DNA of 64,000 nt from NCBI GenBank assembly GCA_017457865.1, contig JAFTGN010000075.1:27893-91892 (forward strand), read 5' to 3'. Source of the stretch: Lachnospiraceae bacterium (lineage in GTDB: Bacteria > Bacillota > Clostridia > Lachnospirales > Lachnospiraceae). Shown piece by piece: positions 25,795 to 34,249 of this stretch (its first letter is position 1; every line of letters starts with the position of its first letter). The notes under the pieces were generated by a model. It made no database searches. It was not told the origin of the DNA and saw nothing but the letters and a program-made list of their open reading frames with translations. A program made the translations under genes and the position numbers.

Positions 25795-27144
25795 CTATTG
25801 TTCGATCTGATATCCTTTTGACGCGATCACTTCGATGATCCCGTCTACATACTGTTCACACAAGGCGATGGTCTTTGCTTCTGCCATCACCCGTACCAGC
25901 GGTTCTGTCCCGCTCTCCCGCACCAGAATCCGTCCGTCCTCTCCCAGCGCTTCTTCTGCTGCCTGTACGGCTGCCTGCACATCCGGATCTGCCTGGGCTG
26001 CCTTTTTATCTGTCACCCGGACATTCTTTAACACCTGCGGGTAAATGGTCAGCGGCTCTGCCAGTTGTGCCAGTGACTTGCCGCATTCCAGCATCACATT
26101 CATCATCTGAAGAGAAGTCAGAATGCCGTCTCCTGTGTTGGCATACTCGCTGAAAATGATGTGACCGGACTGCTCTCCGCCAATGCTGTGACCGTTCTGC
26201 ACCATATTTTCATACACGTACTTGTCACCCACTGCTGTCTTCTCATAACCGATGTCCAATGCATCAAAAGCCTTGTATAAACCCAGATTGGACATGACGG
26301 TAGTCACCACTGTATTATTGGTCAGGCGGCCTTTCTCCTTTAAATACGCCCCGTAGATGTACAGAATCTGGTCTCCGTCCACTACATTGCCATGTTCATC
26401 CACACACAGACATCTGTCTGCATCTCCGTCATAAGCAAACCCCACATCTAACTTCTGTTCCTTTACCAGTTTCTGCAACCCCTCAATATGGGTAGAGCCG
26501 CAGTCTGTATTGATATTCAACCCATTGGGCGCATTGTGAATGACTGTCACCTCTGCCCCCAGTGCTTCAAAAATACTGCCTGCAATGGCAGACGCACTGC
26601 CATTGGCACAGTCTAAGCCAATCCGCTTGCCGGCAAAACTACCTTCCACAATGCTCTCTAAATATTTGATATATCTGGATCTGCCCTCTATATAATCTAC
26701 GGTCCGCCCGATGTCAGCTCCCTGTGCCAGCGGAACGGCTGCCACCGCCCCATCCAAATAAGCTTCCACCGCCTCAATGACCGTTTCTTCCATCTTTTCA
26801 CCTTTTCCATTGAGCAGCTTGATTCCATTGTCATAATAAGGGTTGTGGCTGGCGGAGATCATGATGCCGCAGTCAAAGCCTTCCGTTCTTGCCACATAGG
26901 ACACACTGGGTGTAGTGGTCACATGCAGCAAATAGGCGTCTGCCCCTGAGGCAGTCAAACCTGCTGCCAGAGCATACTCAAACATATAACTGCTCCGTCT
27001 GGTATCCTTTCCAATGACTACTTTACACTTGTGTTCCTGTCCATAATACCAGCCTAAAAACCGCCCCACCTGAAATGCCTGGTCTGCAGTTAGATCTACA
27101 TTTGCCTCACCACGAAATCCATCCGTTCCAAAATACTTACCCAT
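25795..27144 (-). CDS. glmM: Phosphoglucosamine mutase
   Basis: GlmM converts glucosamine-6-phosphate to glucosamine-1-phosphate, the step after GlmS. The 449-residue protein has the four alpha-D-phosphohexomutase motifs: FGTDGFRGEAN at the start, the phosphoserine loop ISASHNPYYDNG (Ser99), the Mg-binding DGDADRCL and the phosphate-binding RESGTEPLVRVM. The ATG at 27144 has GGGAGGT upstream, discarding seven residues. The promoter lies at 27194-27222. It is co-transcribed with glmS. Confidence 0.98.
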   Translation of the reverse strand: MGKYFGTDGFRGEANVDLTADQAFQVGRFLGWYYGQEHKCKVVIGKDTRRSSYMFEYALAAGLTASGADAYLLHVTTTPSVSYVARTEGFDCGIMISASHNPYYDNGIKLLNGKGEKMEETVIEAVEAYLDGAVAAVPLAQGADIGRTVDYIEGRSRYIKYLESIVEGSFAGKRIGLDCANGSASAIAGSIFEALGAEVTVIHNAPNGLNINTDCGSTHIEGLQKLVKEQKLDVGFAYDGDADRCLCVDEHGNVVDGDQILYIYGAYLKEKGRLTNNTVVTTVMSNLGLYKAFDALDIGYEKTAVGDKYVYENMVQNGHSIGGEQSGHIIFSEYANTGDGILTSLQMMNVMLECGKSLAQLAEPLTIYPQVLKNVRVTDKKAAQADPDVQAAVQAAEEALGEDGRILVRESGTEPLVRVMAEAKTIALCEQYVDGIIEVIASKGYQIEQ

Positions 27145-27193
27145 AGTTACCTCCCTTTGCGCCAATCACAAGAGTTGGACTGAAATCTGTTTC

Positions 27194-27222
27194 ATTATAT
27201 CATATTAAAATCCATGTGAAAA
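27194..27222 (-). promoter_or_regulatory. Promoter for glmM-glmS
   Basis: Minus strand TTTTCA, 17-base spacer, perfect TATAAT, 50 bases before the glmM start. The -35 is weak. Confidence 0.6.
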
Positions 27223-27245
27223 GGAAAACGATTGGAAAATGACAC

Positions 27246-27282
27246 AAAAAACTGACCCGGCTGTATCCTCCGGATCAGTTTT
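27246..27282 (-). terminator. Terminator after the first LCP gene
   Basis: Minus strand stem AAAACTGATCCGG / CCGGGTCAGTTTT with one mismatch, then TTTTTT. Confidence 0.9.
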
Positions 27283-27291
27283 GATCGACAC

Positions 27292-28563
27292 TTATTGATA
27301 TGGTCCTTCTGGTACAGGTGCTTCCATCTGCTCTTCTGACAAAACCTGTATTGTTTGCCCTTCCACAGTCGGTGCCATAGGATCTTGCGGTTGTATTTGC
27401 GTTTCTGTTTCTGACTCCCGCTTCAATGCATCCTCTACTTTTTCTTCTTCTGATACATTGCGATAAATAGTACCATAAAAACGCTCAATGGTACTTGGCC
27501 AGTCTGGAATCAGCATATCCTGTCCATTGATGATGACAATCTGATACATGTCATCATAAGGCAGACGATCGGAAATCAACTCATATCCAAGTAACGTAGG
27601 AGCCATCAACACCAGATTCATCAATTCCTGGGAAGGAATGTTGTGTGTGATATAAGGAGTCACCTCATTGATGATCCGATGGAGCTGACCAAACGACAAC
27701 TTTTTTGCTTTTGCAACCACTTCCTCTAATACCCGACGCTGCCGCTCCGTTCGCTCATAGTCAGAATTGCCCACGTAACGAATTCTCGAAAAGGCAAGTG
27801 CCTGCGTGCCAGTCAGGTACAGGTTACCTCCCTCTTCCGGCAGATAGTCTCCGTGTTCTGTAATATCTCCCTCATCGTACATATCATCTATGTACTGATT
27901 GGCAACCCGCACTTCCTCCGGTGAAACATACATGGGAATACCACCCATAATATCAATGATGGAAATAAAACTATTGAAATTCACAGATGCATAATAGCTG
28001 ATGTCAATTCCAAAATTTGCCTCAATGGTCTCTACCAGCTTGGGCGCACCTCCCAGCGCATGGGCCAAATTGATCTTATAATTTCCATAATCCGGGATGG
28101 TCACATACGTGTCGCGCATAATAGAAGTCAGCACAATCTCATGTGTATTATTGTTGATGGAAACCAGAATCATGGAATCGGAATTTCCCGCCCAATCATA
28201 ATCCACACGCCAATCTGTCCCCACCAGCAAAATATTGGTCACATGGGAATTATACACCAACCCTTTGCTGAGATTTTCCTGTAAGGCCTGATCAATTTTC
28301 TGCTGCTCAATACTATCGATACTGCTGCCTTCCAATTCATCTGGATTCTTTTGCTCTTCTATCTCTACATGTGGATTGATGACCACATCTACAGGGTCTT
28401 CCACATAATTCATCTTATCCAATGAAGAAAAAATATACAGATACACTGCAATGGATCCGCTGAACAAACAACACAAAACAATACAGACTGATAAAACTGC
28501 AATCTGTATCCGGCGTTTCGTCGTCTTTTTCTTCTCCTCATTGGTGAGGATTTTGATATCCAT
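27292..28563 (-). CDS. LytR-CpsA-Psr (LCP) family wall-polymer ligase
   Basis: LCP enzymes transfer lipid-linked glycopolymers (teichoic acid, capsule) onto peptidoglycan. The 423-residue protein has a short cytoplasmic N-terminus, one membrane helix (about 18-42), and an extracellular LCP domain with NILLVGTDWR, SIMRDTYVTIPDYGNYKINLAH, GGIPMYV and ALAFSRIRYVGNSDYERTERQR. The conserved Arg and Asp residues that bind the pyrophosphate are in these blocks. The tail is acidic and Gln/Glu-rich. The ATG at 28563 is used because AGGAAGGG lies upstream; the longer frame reaches into the promoter. A second LCP gene is at 32902. Both flank the TagGH exporter and probably act on the same polymer. Confidence 0.94.
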   Translation of the reverse strand: MDIKILTNEEKKKTTKRRIQIAVLSVCIVLCCLFSGSIAVYLYIFSSLDKMNYVEDPVDVVINPHVEIEEQKNPDELEGSSIDSIEQQKIDQALQENLSKGLVYNSHVTNILLVGTDWRVDYDWAGNSDSMILVSINNNTHEIVLTSIMRDTYVTIPDYGNYKINLAHALGGAPKLVETIEANFGIDISYYASVNFNSFISIIDIMGGIPMYVSPEEVRVANQYIDDMYDEGDITEHGDYLPEEGGNLYLTGTQALAFSRIRYVGNSDYERTERQRRVLEEVVAKAKKLSFGQLHRIINEVTPYITHNIPSQELMNLVLMAPTLLGYELISDRLPYDDMYQIVIINGQDMLIPDWPSTIERFYGTIYRNVSEEEKVEDALKRESETETQIQPQDPMAPTVEGQTIQVLSEEQMEAPVPEGPYQ

Positions 28564-28679
28564 AATCGCCCTTCCTGCCGGAACTTGCTTTCTCGACATA
28601 CCCTTGTGCCAAATTCCGACTGTCCGAAAAATGTTACAATAAATCAAAGCCATCTCGCATAGCTTCGCTCAATAGTTAC

Positions 28680-28708
28680 ATTATAATACAGATTTTGAAT
28701 GATTTCAA
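28680..28708 (-). promoter_or_regulatory. Promoter for the first LCP gene
   Basis: Minus strand TTGAAA, 17-base spacer, perfect TATAAT, about 116 bases before the start. Confidence 0.8.
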
Positions 28709-28738
28709 TCATTTTCCTCTGATTTCTATAACCAAAAA

Positions 28739-28770
28739 CAGATGACCAAGCCGTCGAACCTGCTCATCTG
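28739..28770 (-). terminator. Terminator after tagH-like gene
   Basis: Minus strand CAGATGA / TCATCTG with an 18-base loop, followed by TTTTT. Confidence 0.7.
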
Positions 28771-28791
28771 CTCCTACGTCCTTTCCAATGA

Positions 28792-29520
28792 TTACTTCAT
28801 GAACTCTGAATATTCCTTCAACACCTGATTGGGTTCTCCAATTTTCACAATTTCCCCGTCATGCATCCACATCACTTTGGTACACAATTCCTTTAACATG
28901 GGAATACTGTGCGACACGATCAATACAGTACGGTTTTCATCATTGATCAGACTCTTCATTTTATTCAGACTCTTCTTTTTGAAATGCTCATCTCCTACAC
29001 TGAGTACTTCATCAATCAACATGATCTCTGTCTCCAGGATTGCGGTAATGGAGAATGCCAGCTTGGAATACATACCGCTGGAATAGGTACGCACCGGCTT
29101 CTCGATAAAATCTCCCAGTTCAGAAAACTGGATGATCTCATCCATCTTTTCCCGCACATGGGCTTCGGAAAATCCCAGCAGCATACCAGCCAAAATAATA
29201 TTCTCTCTGCCGGAAAGATTCTTCTGAAATCCCACGCCAATGGATAAAAGAGACACGGAATGTCCCTTCAGGTCGATGCTTCCTCCGTCTGCAGAAAAGA
29301 TTCCTGCAATGGCCTTCAGCATAGTGGACTTACCACTGCCATTCTTCCCAATGATCCCCCAGATTTCACCTTTTTCTACAGAAAAACTCACATTTTTTAC
29401 TGCATGAAACAGTTCTTTTTCATTGCGCTTTCCACGCAGTAACATTTTTTTGATGGAATATGATTTTAAGCTCTTGTAATCCACACATAAATTCTTTACT
29501 TCTATTGCATATTCACCCAT
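28792..29520 (-). CDS. tagH: ABC transporter ATP-binding protein for surface polysaccharide/teichoic acid export (TagH/Wzt type)
   Basis: A 242-residue ATPase of the polysaccharide/polyol-phosphate export family. Walker A is GIIGKNGSGKST (about 55-66), the signature is TYSSGMYSKLAF and Walker B is EIMLIDEV. The YSSGMxxRLAF-like signature and the adjoining permease identify the TagH/RfbB branch. It lacks the C-terminal extension that selects substrates in some Wzt and TagH proteins, so it is the short form. It powers export of an undecaprenyl-linked polymer across the membrane. AAGGTG lies before the ATG inside the end of the permease gene; the intergenic gap is four bases. Confidence 0.93.
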   Translation of the reverse strand: MGEYAIEVKNLCVDYKSLKSYSIKKMLLRGKRNEKELFHAVKNVSFSVEKGEIWGIIGKNGSGKSTMLKAIAGIFSADGGSIDLKGHSVSLLSIGVGFQKNLSGRENIILAGMLLGFSEAHVREKMDEIIQFSELGDFIEKPVRTYSSGMYSKLAFSITAILETEIMLIDEVLSVGDEHFKKKSLNKMKSLINDENRTVLIVSHSIPMLKELCTKVMWMHDGEIVKIGEPNQVLKEYSEFMK

Positions 29521-29524
29521 TATA

Positions 29525-30319
29525 CTATATCACCTTTACATAACTGTTTTCATTTTTGTAAATCAAACGGATACCAAACCAGGAAATGACCAGACCGATG
29601 AGAAACCAACCAATCATCCATTTATAATGAGGCAATTCCCCATACAGCAAAACCCTGCGCAAAGAAGCCAGCATCACCGCCACAGGATTCAGTTCTGTAA
29701 TCCAATCTGCTACCTTTGTTCCAAAATGCGCTCCAACCTTTGCATGCAGGTCATAGAAAATACCCGTCAGATAAAACATCATCCGCAAAAAAATATTCAA
29801 CACATTGGCAAGGTCATCCACATATACGCCAAAGTGCAATAAAAATGTACATACACCAAATGTAATCACAAAGAGCGTCAACAAAATAGGAATGATAAAC
29901 AAAAACTTCCATGTAATCGGCACACCCCACACAAGAATCATGCCAAATACAATGGCAAAGGAAACCAGCATCTTAAAGCCATTCACGTATCCCTTTACCA
30001 AAATCAGCATGTATTTTGGAATATACACCTTTGACACGATCGCCTTGCTATTCTTTACACTAGACACACTGGCTTTTAACATTCTATTAAAAAAGTCCCA
30101 TACCGTAATGCCAATGAAAATAAAAATCGGAAAATACTGCAGCTGAGAATCAAAGATCACGCCAAACACAAATGCATATACCAGCATAAAGCAAAATGGC
30201 TCAATGACCCACCACAACCAGTTTAAATAAGAATTTGCCACTTCTGCCTTTAACTCTGATCGTCCGGCATAAATCACATATTTCCCATACTTTTTTAAAT
30301 CATTTATTATCCTTTTCAT
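29525..30319 (-). CDS. tagG: ABC-2 type permease for surface polysaccharide/teichoic acid export (TagG/Wzm type)
   Basis: A 264-residue ABC-2 permease with six hydrophobic segments. The start MKRIINDLKKYGKYVIY and RSELKAEVANSYLNWLWWVIEP is typical of TagG/RfbA proteins, and the end YKNENSYVKVI matches the family tail. The ATG at 30319 has GGGAGAC upstream; the 28 extra residues of the longest frame are rejected. With the ATPase it forms a 2:2 exporter for a lipid-linked glycopolymer. Confidence 0.93.
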   Translation of the reverse strand: MKRIINDLKKYGKYVIYAGRSELKAEVANSYLNWLWWVIEPFCFMLVYAFVFGVIFDSQLQYFPIFIFIGITVWDFFNRMLKASVSSVKNSKAIVSKVYIPKYMLILVKGYVNGFKMLVSFAIVFGMILVWGVPITWKFLFIIPILLTLFVITFGVCTFLLHFGVYVDDLANVLNIFLRMMFYLTGIFYDLHAKVGAHFGTKVADWITELNPVAVMLASLRRVLLYGELPHYKWMIGWFLIGLVISWFGIRLIYKNENSYVKVI

Positions 30320-30431
30320 CTTTGTCTCCCATATTGACAGTTCGTCTCTCACCCATACACCGATGGCCTCTTCTTCATTCACAGGAATTTCCCAACTTCC
30401 CATGCCTGATCCTTCATAGTCAACGCTAGGT

Positions 30432-30460
30432 ATTATATACTAGTTTTCCCTTCATTTCAA
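30432..30460 (-). promoter_or_regulatory. Promoter for tagG-tagH
   Basis: Minus strand TTGAAA, 17-base spacer, perfect TATAAT, about 113 bases before the tagG start and downstream of the previous terminator. Confidence 0.85.
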
Positions 30461-30550
30461 CCAGTTCACTGAATTTTAATAGAAAAAAGATTTGTGCGGG
30501 ATTGTGTATGCAGCTTTTTCTCCACCCGCAAGGTCTCATTCTGCTGATCG

Positions 30551-30592
30551 CAGTTTTTTGATAACAGTAATTTTCTGTTATCAAAAAAACTG
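30551..30592 (-). terminator. Long-stem terminator after the DUF4422 gene
   Basis: CAGTTTTTTGATAACAG and CTGTTATCAAAAAAACTG pair over 17 positions with one bulged A. It sits between the DUF4422 stop and the tagG promoter. The A/T-rich outer stem would give U-rich ends on both strands. Confidence 0.8.
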
Positions 30593-30646
30593 CCGCAGTA
30601 CATTGTTTCACTACGACAGTTCCTCTTGTATGTCAGAGTCGTTTAT

Positions 30647-31450
30647 TTAACTCTGTTCATAAATCTGATTCATAAATTTACTTTTTAGAAAACGATACCC
30701 CTTTCGCAACCAGTTTTCATCTTCCATGTAAATCACCGGAATAGACTTCATGCGGAAACGATTTTTGATATTTTTTTCCAGCCACACATTAAACAACAGT
30801 TCACTGAGACGACCGTACACCCTTGCCTGAAAACGAGAGTAACTGCGTACTTCCGCATCAATTCGGGGTTCTAATTTCTCCAACACCCCAAAAACCCATT
30901 CACAGTATGCATCCGACAAATCCCGGCGCATGATATACATGTTAAACATATGGGCACTTCTCCGTTTCATGACCGTTTCATAATAAGGAATATACTCTGG
31001 ATATTCCTCCTTCAACAACTGCTCCAACGCCTCAAGAGGCTCTCTGTAATGGGTATGAAGATAGTGATCCCGAATATTCTCAATGACATAATTCCGCTTC
31101 TTTGGCAAAATGACATTATACTGATACAAAAGTTCCTGAAGTTCTTCGTCTGTCATCACGCACTCTTCTTTTTTGTGTGTCTTACGATACAGCCATGATT
31201 TGACCGAATACTGTCTTCTGTAATGTGCCAGTCCCAGGTATGCGGCAGGCTGATTTTTCCAACACCAGTACAATCCTGTCAGTTCACAATAATACGGGTT
31301 TTTCCATGAAATATGATCCCCTGTATCATCCCCAATATACCCGATGTCCTGTCCCTTTTTTCTGCCAACATGCAACGGAAGATAACAGGAGTCTGATGGC
31401 ATCCAGTATTTTTTATGTGTTGCAATTGCAATTTTTACCTTAGGATCCAT
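30647..31450 (-). CDS. DUF4422 protein, putative capsular/exopolysaccharide glycosyltransferase
   Basis: A 267-residue soluble protein. It starts VKIAIATHKKYWMP and has VGRKKGQDIGYIGDDTGDHISWKNPYYCELTGLYW, GLAHYRRQYS, HMFNMYIMRRDLSDAYCEW and RVYGRLSELLFNVWL, which are the landmarks of DUF4422. This domain is found in capsule and exopolysaccharide clusters and is believed to be a glycosyltransferase; donor and acceptor cannot be told. GAGAGGGGA precedes the ATG. It follows the nucleotidyltransferase gene after 41 bases, on one transcript that ends at the 30551 terminator. Confidence 0.88.
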   Translation of the reverse strand: MDPKVKIAIATHKKYWMPSDSCYLPLHVGRKKGQDIGYIGDDTGDHISWKNPYYCELTGLYWCWKNQPAAYLGLAHYRRQYSVKSWLYRKTHKKEECVMTDEELQELLYQYNVILPKKRNYVIENIRDHYLHTHYREPLEALEQLLKEEYPEYIPYYETVMKRRSAHMFNMYIMRRDLSDAYCEWVFGVLEKLEPRIDAEVRSYSRFQARVYGRLSELLFNVWLEKNIKNRFRMKSIPVIYMEDENWLRKGYRFLKSKFMNQIYEQS

Positions 31451-31491
31451 GCAGTCCCCTCTCTCGTATTCTTACTTCCTTACTATCCTCA

Positions 31492-32409
31492 TCAAAACAA
31501 TGGACTGGTATATACACCATCTGCAATGAGACGTGCAAACGCATCCACTACAGTTGCCTTATCTTCTGCATACGTTACACCAAACCACTTATCGGTACTC
31601 TCTAACACCGCCACATCTGCCTGGCCACTCTTTAACATCTGGTCAATGATATCCGGCAGCAAATATTCTTTCTTGATATTTCCCTCTGGAATCTCCTTCA
31701 GGAACTCTACAAATTTATCCTCCAATACCCGGAAAAAACCAGGTGTCAATCCCCACATATTCATAGATACATGACTCTTTGGATCCAATGTAACCGTTTG
31801 TTCATCCCGTACACAAGTTACCGTACCATCTGCCTGACGGCCAATTTCATGTGTTTCAATGACATCTGTCAATGTGCCATCTTCTCCCACCACACAGATA
31901 CCTCTGGACACAGTACCATTGTCACTTAATGTGTTCTCCAAAATGAAACCTGCCATACAGAAATCAAACTTCTCACTGGATTCATCTGCCTGTACCAGAT
32001 AATCATGTACTTTTACAAATGCTTCCTTTCCATAATAATCATCTGCATTGATGACAATGAATGGTTCCTTTACAATGTCCTTACAGGAAAGGACTGCCTG
32101 ACCGGTTCCCCATGGTTTGGTACGGTCTGCCGGTTTCTCAAATCCTTCCGGAAGATCATCCAGTTCCTGATAAGCATATGCCACATCTACTACCTTCTCA
32201 ATGCGATTGCCGATGACTTCCTTAAAAGTCTCTTCCAAATCCTTGCGGATAATGAATACCACTTTATTAAAGCCTGCTTCCAGTGCATCATGAATGGAAT
32301 AATCCATGATGATCTCTCCGTTTGGTCCTACCGGTGCCAGCTGTTTGATCCCACCACCAAAGCGACTGCCTAAACCAGCTGCCATAATTACCAATGTTGT
32401 ATTTTTCAT
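31492..32409 (-). CDS. Sugar-phosphate nucleotidyltransferase family protein
   Basis: A 305-residue nucleotidyltransferase. The N-terminal signature is IMAAGLGSRFGGGIKQLAPVG with the Lys of GIKQLAP, then WGTGQAVLSCKD and the metal-binding VINADDYYG. These mark the GT-A-like NTP-transferase fold that makes NDP-sugars or related activated groups from sugar phosphates. The GGGIKQ variant differs from GalU/RmlA, so the exact sugar is uncertain. AAGGAGG precedes the ATG. It heads a two-gene operon with DUF4422, consistent with supply of an activated sugar for surface polysaccharide. Confidence 0.9.
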   Translation of the reverse strand: MKNTTLVIMAAGLGSRFGGGIKQLAPVGPNGEIIMDYSIHDALEAGFNKVVFIIRKDLEETFKEVIGNRIEKVVDVAYAYQELDDLPEGFEKPADRTKPWGTGQAVLSCKDIVKEPFIVINADDYYGKEAFVKVHDYLVQADESSEKFDFCMAGFILENTLSDNGTVSRGICVVGEDGTLTDVIETHEIGRQADGTVTCVRDEQTVTLDPKSHVSMNMWGLTPGFFRVLEDKFVEFLKEIPEGNIKKEYLLPDIIDQMLKSGQADVAVLESTDKWFGVTYAEDKATVVDAFARLIADGVYTSPLF

Positions 32410-32534
32410 ACATCCTCCTTATGATCACATCTGTGAATTTTCTTTTTTGTCCGTCCTGCGCTGTTTTCTAATTTGTTTATAGTTACACCCATTTGCATTT
32501 GGGCGCAATTATCCCTCACCTCTTTCTCTTGACC

Positions 32535-32563
32535 ATTATAGCGGATTTATTCTATCTTTTCAA
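32535..32563 (-). promoter_or_regulatory. Promoter for the nucleotidyltransferase-DUF4422 operon
   Basis: Minus strand TTGAAA, 17-base spacer, perfect TATAAT. The leader is about 120 nt and AT-rich. Confidence 0.8.
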
Positions 32564-32635
32564 TTCTTTTTTTCCAAATCTGAGAATTTATTGCATTTTT
32601 TCTGAAAATCGCTTAAATGCTTCGTCTTCAAGAAA

Positions 32636-32881
32636 TCAATAACCTCTTTCCACCCTATCATACTTTGGCATAGGACGATACCGCACCAGTTCCTCTGTTT
32701 TGGCTCTGTTCTGGTATTCTTTGATATATTCCTGCCGCATATCCTGAGACAAATTGGTCCATTCCACAAAATCTTTCTCACAGGCCGCCATCATAGTCTG
32801 GCACTTGGGGCACCTTGCCTGTCTGCTGCCGCTGACCATTCTCACCTGTCCACAGTCCGTACAGATAAATACATACATCAT
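32636..32881 (-). CDS. Small zinc-ribbon protein of unknown function
   Basis: An 81-residue protein with two CxxC knuckles, CTDCG near residue 7 and CPKCQ near 24, giving a rubredoxin-like zinc ribbon. A charged helical segment (LSQDMRQEYIKEYQNRAKTEEL) and a basic end follow. AAGGAG lies nine bases before the ATG at 32881; the GTG at 32905 of the longest frame would include the ribosome-binding site in the coding part and is rejected. It starts 20 bases after the second LCP gene, so it is probably co-transcribed with it. No function is recognised. Confidence 0.8.
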   Translation of the reverse strand: MMYVFICTDCGQVRMVSGSRQARCPKCQTMMAACEKDFVEWTNLSQDMRQEYIKEYQNRAKTEELVRYRPMPKYDRVERGY

Positions 32882-32901
32882 ATTACTCTTCTCCTTATTT
32901 A

Positions 32902-34068
32902 TCACTCTGTTCCATAAATCCGTTCCCGAATGCCGTGTATATTGGCTTCAAAGTCAATCCCCAGCACTTCCTGTCCATTGACCATCTCATCCCACCAGGT
33001 ACCATCCATAGGAACACGATTCTGCTCCACCTCATATCCCATATAAAAAATGCTCGTTAATATCATCATGGTCATGCGATGCTCTTTCACATTTGTGGTA
33101 ATCTGCGGTAAAACCTGATCCAATAATATAAGCAAAGATTTTGGACGAATATTTTTGGCATTTGCCATGACACCCTGTAAGATCTCTCGCTGCCTTTCTG
33201 TCCGCTGAAAATCCGTTCCGATATACCGGATACGGGCATAGCTGAGTGCCTGTTTTCCATTTAACAACTGGGGGCCGGTCTCTGTCAGATATCCATCGCC
33301 TTCCGCCGCACCAAGCAGAGCATTGATTTCATTCAAATATCCATTGACATAATTCCGCTCTCCCTCATCTACATCGATCACTACACCGCCCACTGCATCT
33401 ACAATATCTACAAAACTGTAAAAATCCACCTTTGCATAAGAATCAATGGCCAGTTTAAAATTCTGCTCTATGGTCTGAATCAGCAAAGCTGCACCACCAT
33501 ATTGATAAGCCGCATTCAGCCTGTGTGCCCCATAGCCGGGAATCTCCACATAGCTATCACGCAAAATAGATGTCATCACAATCTTGTGTTTCTTGGGATT
33601 GATAGACAATACAATCATCGTATCAGAACGCTCTGTATCTCCAGAATGCCGTTCATCTGTCCCGATCAAAAGCAGATTGGTCACGCCCCGTTCATAATAC
33701 ACATCACTGCCACGTACATAATCCGTCTCATACGGCTGGTAATTCATCTTTGCCACATAATACCGTACCCCCGCATAGGCAATACCGAATATGACCAATA
33801 AAATCACCAACACGGTACACAAAATTCTACGCACTATATGTTTTTTCTTTGGCATAGAAGCCGGTTTCCCCGGTACTTTTTCACTGTAAGGCACCGCAGA
33901 ATAAGGCGGCTTGGAATACAAACTCTGTCCGTTTTGCGTTCTTCGGTTCTGTTCTGATAAAACTGCCCGCTGCCCCGATGTAACCGGCCTGCCAAAATCC
34001 TTTGGCAACAAATCCACATCCACTTCCCTGTAACGGTCTTTTGTCACTTCTCTTTTTCTCCTGTCCAT
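32902..34068 (-). CDS. LytR-CpsA-Psr (LCP) family wall-polymer ligase (second copy)
   Basis: A 388-residue LCP protein with a long cytoplasmic N-terminus (about 75 residues, rich in Arg, Pro and Ser), one membrane helix (about 80-102) and the extracellular catalytic domain. Landmarks are NLLLIGTDERHSGDTERSDTM, SILRDSYVEIPGYGAHRLNAAY, GGVVIDVDEGE and ALSYARIRYIGTDFQRTERQR. It differs clearly from the LCP protein at 27292 in its N-terminal region. GAGGGGGAAG precedes the ATG. The long cytoplasmic tail may be a site for partner binding or phosphorylation, but that is only inference. Confidence 0.94.
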   Translation of the reverse strand: MDRRKREVTKDRYREVDVDLLPKDFGRPVTSGQRAVLSEQNRRTQNGQSLYSKPPYSAVPYSEKVPGKPASMPKKKHIVRRILCTVLVILLVIFGIAYAGVRYYVAKMNYQPYETDYVRGSDVYYERGVTNLLLIGTDERHSGDTERSDTMIVLSINPKKHKIVMTSILRDSYVEIPGYGAHRLNAAYQYGGAALLIQTIEQNFKLAIDSYAKVDFYSFVDIVDAVGGVVIDVDEGERNYVNGYLNEINALLGAAEGDGYLTETGPQLLNGKQALSYARIRYIGTDFQRTERQREILQGVMANAKNIRPKSLLILLDQVLPQITTNVKEHRMTMMILTSIFYMGYEVEQNRVPMDGTWWDEMVNGQEVLGIDFEANIHGIRERIYGTE

Positions 34069-34104
34069 ATGCTTCCCCCTCTCTTTATGCCGCTCTATTC
34101 ATGA

Positions 34105-34162
34105 AAAGAGAACCCACTGCTACACTGCCACTTGCATGTCTTCTGTACAGAGGGTTCTCTTT
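34105..34162 (-). terminator. Terminator after the sugar transferase gene
   Basis: Outer stem AAAGAGAACCC / GGGTTCTCTTT encloses a second smaller stem-loop; the minus strand ends in TTTTC. Confidence 0.8.
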
Positions 34163-34249
34163 CTAATCTGATTATATACTTTTCGTAACTGTTTAATATT
34201 TTCACAGTTATTACTTCTTTTATGTAGTCATACTCTCCTGACAATCGCC

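Noticed and set aside
34164-34200. TATAAT-like box before the second LCP gene
   Set aside because: No -35 partner at the right distance, and the terminator at 34105-34162 would stop transcripts at once.
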